Virus record (IMG/VR): IMGVR_UViG_3300025151_000274
Span: 1-25,296 of that record
DNA length: 25,296 nucleotides
Direction: 5' to 3' (one strand)
Source: a virus
Shown: in pieces, positions 6,577 through 14,957 of the stretch
How the letters are laid out: every line of letters starts with the position of its first letter
Numbering within the stretch: position 1 is the first letter of the stretch
Program-made: the position numbers and the translations under genes
The notes under the pieces: model-generated
Databases searched by the model: none
The model's input: only the letters and a program-made list of their open reading frames with translations
Told to the model about the DNA's origin: nothing

Positions 6577-7290
6577 TACCTTTTCAAATTCAGCGTAACT
6601 AATAACTTTGCTATTGCCGTAATCGTGACCTGTCTGTAGGTAGTTCAATCCTTCGGGCGGATTGTCATGTACAACAATGTAGTTGACGTAAGGCCGCATT
6701 TTTATCATGTCACGCAACTGTTTGAGCCAACCATCGAACACAGTATCGCCGTCCCTTGGTCCATAATTTTCTGTGTCCTGGTATATGTTGTTGAGTTGAT
6801 CCTTACCGTATTCCCTGAAGTCGTATCCAATGAGATATATGTTTTTGTGTCCATGCACCCCTGCTGTCCAAAATGCCTGGTTGCCTGATATCCAGTGCGG
6901 ATTATTTGGTATGAGATGTAACATACCTTTGGAGTATCTTCTGTTTACTTCTAGTGATGGAGCATAGTGTATAGTTTTCCTTCCCACTTCGTCCTTGATC
7001 ATTTGTGCGGTCATTTTCGTATCTACACTAAAAATGAAATCTGGCCAGAAGTCTCTGTATAATGCATTACAACCATAAGTTTGCCCTGTCTCTTTCAATC
7101 TATTTAGATCAAAGCCTTTACGTGAAGGTCCGTTTCCTATGCAGTATGCATTGCCTCGAGGCACACACTTTACCTTGTCTTCGTAAAATGCAGTCTCTTG
7201 AATCTTCTGTCCTTTACGGATAATGGTGTTGACAACGACAGTTTCGCCTTCGTATTTTTCCCACGGTATTTCTTTTATTGGTGTCTGCAT
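6565..7290 (-). CDS. MptE/DUF115-like protein (GNGPS motif), possible sugar transferase, 241 aa
   Basis: The motif CIGNGPSRK (residues 50-58), followed by YGCNALYRDF and DFIFSVDTKM, is the signature of the DUF115/MptE-like fold shared with sialyltransferase-like enzymes such as the GT42 family, which bind a nucleotide at the GNGPS loop. Later SGNQAFWTAG (near 134) and YLIGYDFREYG (near 151) fit the same fold. In phages and surface-glycan clusters such proteins are generally taken to be glycosyltransferases; the substrate cannot be read here. It overlaps the upstream oxygenase gene as TAATG and the SprT gene tail-to-tail by 12 bp, so it is the last gene of the 13075-6565 block. Confidence 0.65.
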   Translation of the reverse strand: MQTPIKEIPWEKYEGETVVVNTIIRKGQKIQETAFYEDKVKCVPRGNAYCIGNGPSRKGFDLNRLKETGQTYGCNALYRDFWPDFIFSVDTKMTAQMIKDEVGRKTIHYAPSLEVNRRYSKGMLHLIPNNPHWISGNQAFWTAGVHGHKNIYLIGYDFREYGKDQLNNIYQDTENYGPRDGDTVFDGWLKQLRDMIKMRPYVNYIVVHDNPPEGLNYLQTGHDYGNSKVISYAEFEKVLTP

Positions 7291-7781
7291 TAAAAATAGT
7301 TTAAGTTGAACACTATCCTGTACGGAGCGTCACATGAATTGGTTGTTCCGCTGTGTTTTGTTTTTGCATCAAAGATTACTAGAGTATTTTCTTTGCTAGT
7401 TATTTTTTCTCCTGTCTCAAATTTTGTGTAACCATTATTGGTATTCAGATATAAAATTGCTGTTTTAAGGTTGCTAGGAGGGTTTGGAATGTCTATGTGA
7501 GCATCGTGTTCAATGACTTCAGTTGCTCTTGGAAGCAGATTTACTTTGGCTCTTACTAAGGAAACTATACCTAGTTTTTCTTTGAATATATCAAGGCCAC
7601 CCAATGTGAATGTGCTTTTGAATTCGTCGTCCCTATAGATGGTATGGGTAAATTGAATGTGTCCGTCTTGTGGATAACTGACTCCATGATTCAGTGCCCA
7701 GGCAAAACTAGGATCAAGCAGAATATCTTTGAGATCCTTTAGATCACTCTGTGCTAAGAAATTTTCTTTTACTTCAATCAT
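7290..7781 (-). CDS. 2OG-Fe(II) oxygenase, 163 aa
   Basis: A small double-stranded beta-helix oxygenase of the 2-oxoglutarate/Fe(II) superfamily. The iron ligands can be read as His95-x-Asp97 (HDAHIDIP) and distal His143 (KTKHSGTTN), with Arg155 (PYRIVFNLNYF) as the 2-oxoglutarate anchor. Length is at the short end for the family. Such enzymes are frequent in T4-like marine phages, where substrates (protein, nucleobase or sugar) are mostly unknown. Its position between glycan genes, with ATGA and TAATG overlaps on either side, suggests it hydroxylates a sugar or a glycosylated protein; this is inference. Confidence 0.78.
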   Translation of the reverse strand: MIEVKENFLAQSDLKDLKDILLDPSFAWALNHGVSYPQDGHIQFTHTIYRDDEFKSTFTLGGLDIFKEKLGIVSLVRAKVNLLPRATEVIEHDAHIDIPNPPSNLKTAILYLNTNNGYTKFETGEKITSKENTLVIFDAKTKHSGTTNSCDAPYRIVFNLNYF

Positions 7782-8650
7782 AGATATTTTTCTTTCAACC
7801 TATTTTTAATTCTTTCCCATGGTAGTCCTTCTTCAATTTCGCTTGTCCACCATTCAGTGTATGCTAACTTATTTGCCCAATTTTGTCTATCTGGCATCTC
7901 CGGATTGTTTATGTTTTGGTAGTTTTTATTACCAACATCGTAACTGAGACTGGCCTCTGAAACATAAACAGGTATACCGGCAATGGCGGCAGTCATCGCA
8001 GGATTGCTTGAGTGGTTCACAACCGCCCATGCAGACTTCAATCTATCTGCAAGATCTGTATCATCATATGTGCTACGATCTCTTTGCGGTCCTACCATTC
8101 TCACATTTTGATACTTACGCACGTCGATGCTGACATTGTTCCTTGGGTGCGGCCTTATAACGATAGGCCTATCAGTGTACTTTCGTATCTCTGTCACTTG
8201 CTGATCAAACCATTTGGACATCGGAGGATTGTTTCTCCATTGGTGACTGCTATGGTGCTGTCCACAGATAATAATATCGTTGCCTGTTTGGTTCCATGGC
8301 TTTAGTTCTAATTTAAATTTTTTCCAACGGGCACCGTCTACTTGTTCGTTTGCGAAATCTGCCTCACGATTGATTCCATTGATGCCAATTTTCCAAGTTT
8401 CGTTACGTTTTATTCCACCTACTTCGACCACTATAACTGGTTTGTTTTTTTGCTGATATGTGTTCCATATGTTTTTATATTTGGCCATCCTGCCTTGCCA
8501 TAACACTGACCATATCACTGACACATCACATTGCCCGTCATCGTTGTTGACAAGTACTGTATCGCCAGAACGTTTCATACTATTCAACAATGCAGTAAAG
8601 ACGGGCTTCGAATTCAAAGGCCCGTAATCTGTGAAACAACTTATTTTCAT
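7778..8650 (-). CDS. GT-B-like/capsule-synthesis-type protein, paralog 1 of 4, 290 aa
   Basis: I place the start at ATG 8650, which overlaps the upstream stop as ATGA; an in-frame ATG at 8674 would give eight more residues. The C-terminal half has RPIVIRPHPR (about 167-176), AWAVVNHSS (about 208) and AAIAGIPVYV (about 221), then a tail with NNPEMPDRQNW and LAYTEWW. RPHPR followed by a Ser-rich loop and a GIPV strand is typical of the nucleotide-sugar side of GT-B-like capsule-synthesis proteins (KpsC/KpsS-like). The tail signature is shared with three other proteins in this window. The donor and acceptor are unknown. Confidence 0.65.
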   Translation of the reverse strand: MKISCFTDYGPLNSKPVFTALLNSMKRSGDTVLVNNDDGQCDVSVIWSVLWQGRMAKYKNIWNTYQQKNKPVIVVEVGGIKRNETWKIGINGINREADFANEQVDGARWKKFKLELKPWNQTGNDIIICGQHHSSHQWRNNPPMSKWFDQQVTEIRKYTDRPIVIRPHPRNNVSIDVRKYQNVRMVGPQRDRSTYDDTDLADRLKSAWAVVNHSSNPAMTAAIAGIPVYVSEASLSYDVGNKNYQNINNPEMPDRQNWANKLAYTEWWTSEIEEGLPWERIKNRLKEKYL

Positions 8651-9549
8651 GTCGTGGGTGGTGCTTTTTTCCAATAATCAACAGAGAAAACATCTACAGG
8701 AGCATTAGGATTAGCACGAAGATCATTACGTCCACTAGTACCGGTCTTCTTACGTTTACCCTTCATGTGATCCATGTACAGTCCCAATTCACTGTTTACA
8801 AACACATGGTGTCCTTTGACACCAATCCAATATCCAATATCGTTTACTTCTATATTTTTTTGCTCTCTGTACTTCTTTGTTAGATGCCAAAATACGTAAC
8901 TGTCGTGCCACTCCAGTAATTTGAAAACCTCATCTGTGACGTATAGTTGTTCCCATTCATTAACAAAGTTTTGTATTTCAGGATGGTTCATATTGTAACC
9001 AACAAATCCACATTCTGGATATTTGCCACCATCATTTAATTTTGGATTTTCTCTACCAAGGTAGGTAACCATAGTGTTGCTTGGCAATAATTTTTTGAAA
9101 AAGTCAAAAGGTATTGGTCTAAAACTGAATGTATCTGCGTCGATCCAAACGACATAATCATACTCTTGTGAATTCCTGACTCCGTTGACTACGCAGAAAA
9201 CTTTGTTGGCAAAACGTACCGCCGCCCAGAGATATGATCCTTTGTTTTTATCTTTACCGCCCTTTGTCTGTAGAGCGGCAGGCCTTCTTACCCCACCAGG
9301 AATCTCAGTTAGTTCTCCGTTTGCAACAGGGTCATTTTGATGTTTATTCTTAAATTTAAACAGTTCGGGTTCTGCTGAGTTAAGATCTATCCATGTTATT
9401 CGATCAAAGTTGCACTGAGGTTTAGGCTCTTCTGCATACACGACTATATCTATTTCCTTGGGAAATTGCTGTGCCATCGACTCTATTCCTTTTTTGGCGT
9501 ATGCGTCCCAAGTGCCTGGTTTGTATGATGTTATTACTTTAATTTTCAT
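8647..9549 (-). CDS. GT-A-type glycosyltransferase, 300 aa
   Basis: The N terminus (MKIKVITSYK) begins a Rossmann-like strand, and VVWIDADTFSF near residues 133-143 carries the metal-binding DxD (Asp137, Asp139) of GT-A enzymes. RPAALQTKGGK and SYLWAAVRFANK precede it, similar to GT8/capsule-type nucleotide-sugar transferases; VGYNMNHPE and WHDSYVFWHL follow. Substrate unknown. It lies 4 bp after asnB and overlaps the next gene as ATGA, so it belongs to the same translational unit. Confidence 0.72.
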   Translation of the reverse strand: MKIKVITSYKPGTWDAYAKKGIESMAQQFPKEIDIVVYAEEPKPQCNFDRITWIDLNSAEPELFKFKNKHQNDPVANGELTEIPGGVRRPAALQTKGGKDKNKGSYLWAAVRFANKVFCVVNGVRNSQEYDYVVWIDADTFSFRPIPFDFFKKLLPSNTMVTYLGRENPKLNDGGKYPECGFVGYNMNHPEIQNFVNEWEQLYVTDEVFKLLEWHDSYVFWHLTKKYREQKNIEVNDIGYWIGVKGHHVFVNSELGLYMDHMKGKRKKTGTSGRNDLRANPNAPVDVFSVDYWKKAPPTT

Positions 9550-9553
9550 TCTG

Positions 9554-11290
9554 CTAATATTTACTTGTGAAATTCATGTTGAATTTATTTGCCCATTCTC
9601 TCATTATCCATGCTGGTATCGCCGCTTTTGTGGTCTCGTTACTTCTGACAACCACATTTTTTAAACAATCATCTTGATTTATTTGTTTTTGGTAATAGTC
9701 TTTTGCGACATTTTCATCCTGTATCCAACCTTTAATAGGTGCAGTCCAACCAGTTTTGTGTTTGTTTACAATAGTATCAGGGAATATTTTAGCATAGGCT
9801 TTTTTACTTAGAAGTTTTGTATCTGATTTGTTCCTTCCAATCTTTTGGTTAGATGGAATACTCAAACCGTACTTCATGAATTTTTTAGTTGCTAGAGGAA
9901 AACGCCCCTCCATACTAAAGGCCATGCCGTAGGTATCGTTACGTATAAAAAATTCTTCCGGAACCTGTGTTACGCAATCCAGTGCCATGTAAGAATTAAC
10001 AGGGTCGTCTGAGTTGTACAGTTCGCTAGGTAAATTATTCACTAGATAGTTTGTTAATTCATTTCTGTCAATTGGGTAATTCGAAACAGCAATAGGACGC
10101 TTGATTCTGTTCATCCATGCCGCGACTAGTTCCTCCCAAGACTTTACGGATTTATTTCTTAGTTTCCAGTATTTTGGATATCCGCCCAGTACCTCGTCTC
10201 CCATGTCTCCGGCCAATGTTACAACAATGCCATCTTCAGACAGCACCTTATTTGTGTAATAATACATCACCATTGAAGGATTGTATACAGGTTGTTCCAT
10301 GTAATAGATACTGTCTTGCCAAAACTGCTTCAGCAGTTGCGGAGTCATCGTTACTATTTTGTGATTGAAATTAAACTGGTTTGCAAGTTCAAGAGCCTTG
10401 TTATGGTCGTCATTATGATCGTCTTCTCTCCATATTATGTTTGGCTCCATTTTGTTTGTGTAGGTGTTTGTTTCTTTGTGCAGTTGACTGTGTTCATATG
10501 CTATCATTCCACTGTCTAGTCCACCACTTAAAAATATACCTATCTTTCTTCTCCCAATGCTACACATCTTTACACTGTCTCTGGTTACGGCACGAAACTC
10601 TTCTGGGTCGAACTTACTGTTGTTTGTTGGTATTATTAGATTTCTTTTTTTATGTTTGATACGTTTGTTTGCGAGGTCATATATGATTGTTTCTCCGCTC
10701 AATAATTTTTTAATATTTGAAAAAAATGTGTTTTCGGTAACGTTGACTCCAACGTGTGCCATACAACTAAATGCCAACGGATCTATGTTCCTGCTACCTT
10801 GCACGTGATCTAACATTCCTTTGATTTCACTGCCAAATATTAATCCTTGTTTAATTTCAGCATAGTACAAAGGTTTGATCCCAGCATGGTCTCTACTAAT
10901 CCATAGTTCATTTGAATTTACTTTGTAGTACGCAAAGGCGTGCATAGAATCAATCTCGTCTAAGAAATCCAGACCGTATGTGTCCAAACCCCAGGCTAAC
11001 AATTCTGTATCACAACCTGTGATGCCAGCAAAGTCTGAATATTTTTCTTTTAATTCATAATAGTTGAATATTTCGCCGTTGTAGATCAACCAATTACCTG
11101 CGGGCGTTTTCCATGGTTGTACTGATAATTTTGGATCACTCATTATACTCAGTAGATTATGTCCCAATGTGAGTTTGTGATTTGGATCCCACCATACCTT
11201 CTCACCATCTGGTCCTCTGTGACTACAAGTGCGGATGTAGTTTTGTATTAGTGTTGGGTCGTGATCAGTGATGCCGTATATACCACACAT
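9554..11290 (-). CDS. asnB: Asparagine synthetase B-type amidotransferase, 578 aa
   Basis: Class II glutamine amidotransferase fused to an ATP-pyrophosphatase synthetase domain: aspartate (or an acid on another molecule) plus ATP and an amide nitrogen gives asparagine. The start must be ATG 11290, because Cys2 of MCGIYG is the N-terminal nucleophile; this ATG overlaps the upstream stop as TAATG. NGEI (71-74) and TGCD (91-94) of the glutaminase site, the PP-loop SGGLDS (255-260), GDMGDEVLGGYPKYW and EGRFP are present. The Arg that binds the glutamine carboxylate (HxRLSI in usual AsnB, Arg49 in E. coli) is replaced: the segment reads HNLLSI, with Leu46. Length fits the family (E. coli 554). In surface-glycan clusters AsnB-like enzymes can amidate sugar acids, so the substrate need not be aspartate. 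Confidence 0.9.
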   Translation of the reverse strand: MCGIYGITDHDPTLIQNYIRTCSHRGPDGEKVWWDPNHKLTLGHNLLSIMSDPKLSVQPWKTPAGNWLIYNGEIFNYYELKEKYSDFAGITGCDTELLAWGLDTYGLDFLDEIDSMHAFAYYKVNSNELWISRDHAGIKPLYYAEIKQGLIFGSEIKGMLDHVQGSRNIDPLAFSCMAHVGVNVTENTFFSNIKKLLSGETIIYDLANKRIKHKKRNLIIPTNNSKFDPEEFRAVTRDSVKMCSIGRRKIGIFLSGGLDSGMIAYEHSQLHKETNTYTNKMEPNIIWREDDHNDDHNKALELANQFNFNHKIVTMTPQLLKQFWQDSIYYMEQPVYNPSMVMYYYTNKVLSEDGIVVTLAGDMGDEVLGGYPKYWKLRNKSVKSWEELVAAWMNRIKRPIAVSNYPIDRNELTNYLVNNLPSELYNSDDPVNSYMALDCVTQVPEEFFIRNDTYGMAFSMEGRFPLATKKFMKYGLSIPSNQKIGRNKSDTKLLSKKAYAKIFPDTIVNKHKTGWTAPIKGWIQDENVAKDYYQKQINQDDCLKNVVVRSNETTKAAIPAWIMREWANKFNMNFTSKY

Positions 11291-12273
11291 TATAATCCCA
11301 ACTTCTGTTTGAAACGTTGAAACACTGTCCCGTCTTTGATTTCTTGTTCTGTCCATTGCTTATATCCAAGATCATGCAACCACTGAGTTCTATCGGGGTA
11401 TTCGGGTGTTTCAATATTATTTAGATTATGATTTGCTACTGGCCAACAAAGTGCAAGATCTGAGGTAACAAAGGTAGGGATTCCACGAACGCAAGAGTCG
11501 ATACTGGCAGTAGAATTGTGAGTAACAACAGCATGTACATTAGTTATTGCTTCTTGGAAGTTGAATCTGTAATACTTTTTCTCATCTCCAACCCAATGGG
11601 CCTTGCCCTCGAGTAATTCACAGTCTTCTGGAAATTCATTTTTCCTGTTAATCATTTGCGCCATGTGATTAGGATGCGGTCTAATCAGAAACTTACGTTC
11701 GGTTATAGGCCTTAACTTTTCATACACTCCCATAAACCAATCTATAGGATCCAATTCATTCATGCTCCAGTTGTCTTTTGGTTGTAGAACAAAAAGTATT
11801 GGGTCGTCCTGGTTGGATTTCCTCCATGGTTCGTGTTTAACATTCCATAAAGACTTCATCATATCCCATCTATCACTAGGACTGTTATCACTTAAAAAGT
11901 CTCCATTGTTCATTGGTGAATATAAACTTACACGCCAATGGTGTTTAGGATGTGTAATGGTGTTACCAAAACTTGATAATATTCCTCCATCAAATGTAAT
12001 AATGTATATGCCTTTTTTCTTTGCACGTTCGACTAAATCTCTTCTTCTTCCTTTTGTGTGGTGCATTTGATTTGAACCGCCATAACCAAACATACAGCCT
12101 ACTTTAGCGGTAGGTTCCATTTCGTTTGAAGTCCACTCGCCGGTCTTGTGTTCATTGACCATTACAGGATTGTCTCCACATGCACGAATGCCTTCTGCCA
12201 TATGTTGCAACAGTTCGTAACTTGCACCTCGCCTACGATCCTTGACAGTTCTTCTAAAAATTTCAACGTCCAT
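11290..12273 (-). CDS. GT-B-like/capsule-synthesis-type protein, paralog 2 of 4, 327 aa
   Basis: Largest member of the paralog family. KFLIRPHPN (about 194-202), AVVTHNSTASIDSCVRGIPTFV (around 249-270) and the tail ETPEYPDRTQW, LGYKQWTEQEI, match paralog 1 closely. The N-terminal half has its own GYGGSNQMHH and ITFDGGILSS segments, which in such proteins form the acceptor-side Rossmann domain. The start at 12273 overlaps the upstream paralog by 11 bp. Likely a nucleotide-sugar-dependent transferase; the function is inferred from fold-level motifs only. Confidence 0.62.
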   Translation of the reverse strand: MDVEIFRRTVKDRRRGASYELLQHMAEGIRACGDNPVMVNEHKTGEWTSNEMEPTAKVGCMFGYGGSNQMHHTKGRRRDLVERAKKKGIYIITFDGGILSSFGNTITHPKHHWRVSLYSPMNNGDFLSDNSPSDRWDMMKSLWNVKHEPWRKSNQDDPILFVLQPKDNWSMNELDPIDWFMGVYEKLRPITERKFLIRPHPNHMAQMINRKNEFPEDCELLEGKAHWVGDEKKYYRFNFQEAITNVHAVVTHNSTASIDSCVRGIPTFVTSDLALCWPVANHNLNNIETPEYPDRTQWLHDLGYKQWTEQEIKDGTVFQRFKQKLGL

Positions 12274-13075
12274 CTAGTATCCTTAATGCGTAGCCGTTCC
12301 GGAATTCCTCCTGTGTAAACTGACCGTAAGCAAGGCTATTAAATATGGGCTCTCTGTCAGCGTACATTGGAGTTTCTATTTTACTAAAATCTGATTCGCA
12401 AATCTGTCCACAAGGATTTTCAAAATTGCTGTAACATGGCACTCCGTTGTGTAATGCTTTTATTGTTATAGAACTGTTGAAAGTAACCACAGCATGTACT
12501 TGATCCCATTCAAAAGGTTTCTCTGGTTGTTTGTTTTCGCTAGGCCCTGGCAACATCCTACCTTGCTCATCTATATAACTTTTTGGATTGTAAGGTTTTT
12601 CTCTTACTATTATTTCTCTGTCTGTGTTTGCTTTTAATATTGCCAAGGTTGCATCTAACCAATCTGGGGCATTAAAATGTAGTGCCATGCTATGACTAGG
12701 CGGCACAACTAATATGTATTTTCCGTTTTTATGATATGGTCTTATTGGATCACCTTTGTAAAATTTTTTATACCTGTCGTCTGGAGTTTCCGCGTGTGTT
12801 GTCTTTACATGTTCATTTTTAACACATCTCATCCAATAGGGTGTGCCTCTACTTTCTCCCCAATAAGGTCGGTCTATGTAGTAAAAATCTTTTTTGTTTT
12901 GTTTTGCCCAGTTGTAGACTATGTTAGTCCCACGTAGCACTCCCATGAATGCAACCTTTGTGCAGTCTTCCTTCATGGCTTCTTGGTAACTTACTATTTG
13001 ACCTCCGGCCCCTCTAGCCATTGATTCTATGTATTTTTCGGTGTTGGCTCTTTCTGTTCGTACACAATAAAACAT
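12263..13075 (-). CDS. GT-B-like/capsule-synthesis-type protein, paralog 3 of 4, 270 aa
   Basis: First gene of the block 13075-6565. YYIDRPYWGES (about 85-95) and YWMRCVKNEHV (about 100) align with paralog 4 (FTDTPYFGRF, YWRLCKNAIHV), and HAVVTFNSSITIKALHNGVPCY with the shared GIPV segment; the tail IETPMYADREP, LAYGQFTQEEFRNG is the family signature. The RPHP of paralogs 1 and 2 is replaced by VREKP, as in paralog 4 (LRHKP), so 3 and 4 form a subgroup. It diverges from the plus-strand gene at 13094 across only 18 bp, in which I see no clear promoter. Confidence 0.62.
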   Translation of the reverse strand: MFYCVRTERANTEKYIESMARGAGGQIVSYQEAMKEDCTKVAFMGVLRGTNIVYNWAKQNKKDFYYIDRPYWGESRGTPYWMRCVKNEHVKTTHAETPDDRYKKFYKGDPIRPYHKNGKYILVVPPSHSMALHFNAPDWLDATLAILKANTDREIIVREKPYNPKSYIDEQGRMLPGPSENKQPEKPFEWDQVHAVVTFNSSITIKALHNGVPCYSNFENPCGQICESDFSKIETPMYADREPIFNSLAYGQFTQEEFRNGYALRILDGR

Positions 13076-13093
13076 AATCGTAAATAGTTATCG

Positions 13094-13849
13094 ATGAGAA
13101 ACTTGGTTATACAATATTATATAGACATTAGAAAGTATTCGCAACCGGAGTTCAATAATTTGAAACCAAGTCCAATGGAAGAATACAGCAGGCACAGTTT
13201 TAAACTCTACTGCAAGAGACACGACCTAGAATATTTAAGAATTACCGAACCAAAGTTAGGATTTAAACATCCAACATGGGAACGATTCGACTTATGGATG
13301 GATAGATCTTGGTGGGACAAGTACGATCAAATAATGTACGTAGACAGTGATGTGATTGCGTTACCACACGCACCAAATATATTTGCAGAATATCCATCAA
13401 TAGATACCAATCTAAAAACTTGTTACTATCCAAAATTCAGAGAGGCCTCACCAGCGGATGCAAAATTTAACCAACGGGTTAATCCTATAGCAGACAGATA
13501 CACAGGCGAAGTGATATCAAAAAGGTTCGTGCAACCTGGAGTAATGATTCTTAATAAACAAAACACGCAATTCATGTTGCCATGGATAGAAAAGTATAAA
13601 GATGTAACGGACGATAGGATTGACGATGGAATGTTCTTAAACTCCTGCATAGTTGACAGTGAAGTTCCATTGTTGGATATGAATAGGATGTACAACTTCA
13701 AAAATAATGGTGAAAGGTTTAACTACGATAGAGTTAATTTCTTACACTGTGCTGGAGGAAAGAAACACAAGAAAGGTGTTGCCATATGGCCTAAATTGAA
13801 AGGCATCTTTCCAGAAGTAATAGTTGACTTAGAACATTTGCCTGACTAA
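13094..13849 (+). CDS. GT-A-type glycosyltransferase (GT8-like), 251 aa
   Basis: QIMYVDSDVIAL (79-90) carries the DxD metal-binding motif (Asp84, Asp86) in the GT8-like context; the preceding HPTWERFDLWMDR and the later RFVQPGVMIL (a typical GT8 'N/G-GVM-hydrophobic' element) and FLHCAGGKKHKKG (terminal His/Gly-Lys element binding the diphosphate) agree with that. It is a single plus-strand gene between two minus-strand blocks: 18 bp from the divergent paralog 3 and overlapping the convergent GT61-like gene by 4 bp. No Shine-Dalgarno sequence is evident. Sugar donor unknown. Confidence 0.75.
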   Translation: MRNLVIQYYIDIRKYSQPEFNNLKPSPMEEYSRHSFKLYCKRHDLEYLRITEPKLGFKHPTWERFDLWMDRSWWDKYDQIMYVDSDVIALPHAPNIFAEYPSIDTNLKTCYYPKFREASPADAKFNQRVNPIADRYTGEVISKRFVQPGVMILNKQNTQFMLPWIEKYKDVTDDRIDDGMFLNSCIVDSEVPLLDMNRMYNFKNNGERFNYDRVNFLHCAGGKKHKKGVAIWPKLKGIFPEVIVDLEHLPD

Positions 13850-14928
13850 TCAAGCATTTCGATTAATTTAGTAATATCGATCTTAAGATCTACCATATCT
13901 TTTAATTTTTTATTTTTAGGTTTTTTGCCTGCTATCTTTACTGTATCGCAAAGTAAGACACTATGTTCTAGTTTAAGATGATGTGACAGTACCGGATAAA
14001 CTTTCTTGCCAAAAAATGCTTCATGTGTTAATTCTATCACTTTGGTTCCTGGTTCACACCATAACAAATTAGTGAGACCTGCACCGTGTGGTGAAACAAT
14101 ATGAGTTGCTTCAGCAAACAGTTGCACTTGTTCTTTGATATTGAGTGTTTCGAGATCTATTGTTTCCCATCCTTTTAGTGCCATTAACATTTGCTCTTTA
14201 TTTTTAATGTTTCTGTTAGATGCATTTTCTCTTGTGATGATGATTTTTCTATGAGGCTTTGTGTCTTTCTCTTTGACTAAATTGGAAAGATGTTTGATCC
14301 ACAATGGCATATGAGGAGTAAGTATTCCGTCATTGTAGTTGCTCATTGACGGCACTATCAAATGTTGAAAACGCCAGGTTTCATTTTTAGGCATCACGAG
14401 ATATCTTAAATCAGGAAAGAAAGTCTTGCAAACTTTGTCAAAATAATCACTCTTGTTAGCAAGTATGAATACATATTTTTCAAAATTAGTGCTCCAACGT
14501 TTTTCAATCAGTCTAAATTTAGATATGATGTCCATCCAAATATGCCATGGATTCTCAGAACTATACTCATCGATTGGTAACCATACGTACTTCCAACTAC
14601 CATTAAACTGTTGTGTGATAGGTGGCATGTTTATGTCTACTTGGTTGCCCCATTCCTTGAACATGTCATGGACTTTGTGAGGCCTGTCACGATATTTTGA
14701 AATAAGTGGCCATGCATGGTTAGTGATTAATTTCCTATCTTCGGTTACCAACACAGGCAAAGAATTGACGCTACAATTACTGAAGTCGGCTACGAAGGTT
14801 GGTAAACTGGTGTAAGTATTTTTAATGCCAAATTTATCCCACTGTATGCTGTAGTCGAAACTTTGGTCAACAATGTCCCATTGGCTGGTGAAATATTTGA
14901 TGTCCTGAATGTTTTGAACTGTTTGCAT
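13846..14928 (-). CDS. GT61-family-like glycosyltransferase, 360 aa
   Basis: The C-terminal part holds ATHIVSPHGAGLTNLLW (near residue 290), the hallmark of GT61 (DUF563) transferases, where HGAGLTN forms the nucleotide-sugar site, followed by EPGTKVIEL. The upstream KIIITRENASNRNIKN matches the family's R-x-x-x-x-R-x-hydrophobic-x-N region. GT61 members include xylosyl-, arabinosyl- and GlcNAc-transferases, so the donor cannot be told. It is transcribed alone on the minus strand, divergent from the SGNH gene through a palindromic AT box, and its stop overlaps that of the preceding plus-strand gene. Confidence 0.8.
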   Translation of the reverse strand: MQTVQNIQDIKYFTSQWDIVDQSFDYSIQWDKFGIKNTYTSLPTFVADFSNCSVNSLPVLVTEDRKLITNHAWPLISKYRDRPHKVHDMFKEWGNQVDINMPPITQQFNGSWKYVWLPIDEYSSENPWHIWMDIISKFRLIEKRWSTNFEKYVFILANKSDYFDKVCKTFFPDLRYLVMPKNETWRFQHLIVPSMSNYNDGILTPHMPLWIKHLSNLVKEKDTKPHRKIIITRENASNRNIKNKEQMLMALKGWETIDLETLNIKEQVQLFAEATHIVSPHGAGLTNLLWCEPGTKVIELTHEAFFGKKVYPVLSHHLKLEHSVLLCDTVKIAGKKPKNKKLKDMVDLKIDITKLIEMLD

Positions 14929-14945
14929 ATTACCTATAACTAGTG

Positions 14946-14955
14946 TATAATTATA
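14946..14955. promoter_or_regulatory. Palindromic TATAATTATA between divergent genes
   Basis: The 29-bp divergent gap contains the perfect palindrome TATAATTATA, so both strands carry a TATAAT -10 hexamer. For the plus strand TTGCAT (14923-14928) lies 17 bp upstream, a weak -35. The plus-strand start would then fall at or a few bases from ATG 14958, giving an almost leaderless message. For the minus strand no good -35 is seen. It could also be a variant late box (TATAATTA). Low certainty on the mechanism. Confidence 0.4.
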
Positions 14956-14957
14956 TC

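Noticed and set aside
8651-8674. Upstream ATG extending paralog 1 by eight residues
   Set aside because: ATG 8650 overlaps the previous stop as ATGA, the junction type used throughout the window, and MKISCF begins the usual first beta strand.
11291-11356. 22-residue N-terminal extension of the asparagine synthetase
   Set aside because: The catalytic Cys must follow the initiator Met, so ATG 11290 is the start.
14943-14957. GTG start adding five residues to the SGNH hydrolase
   Set aside because: It overlaps the probable -10 box, and MTVSKLFLNG is the natural first strand.
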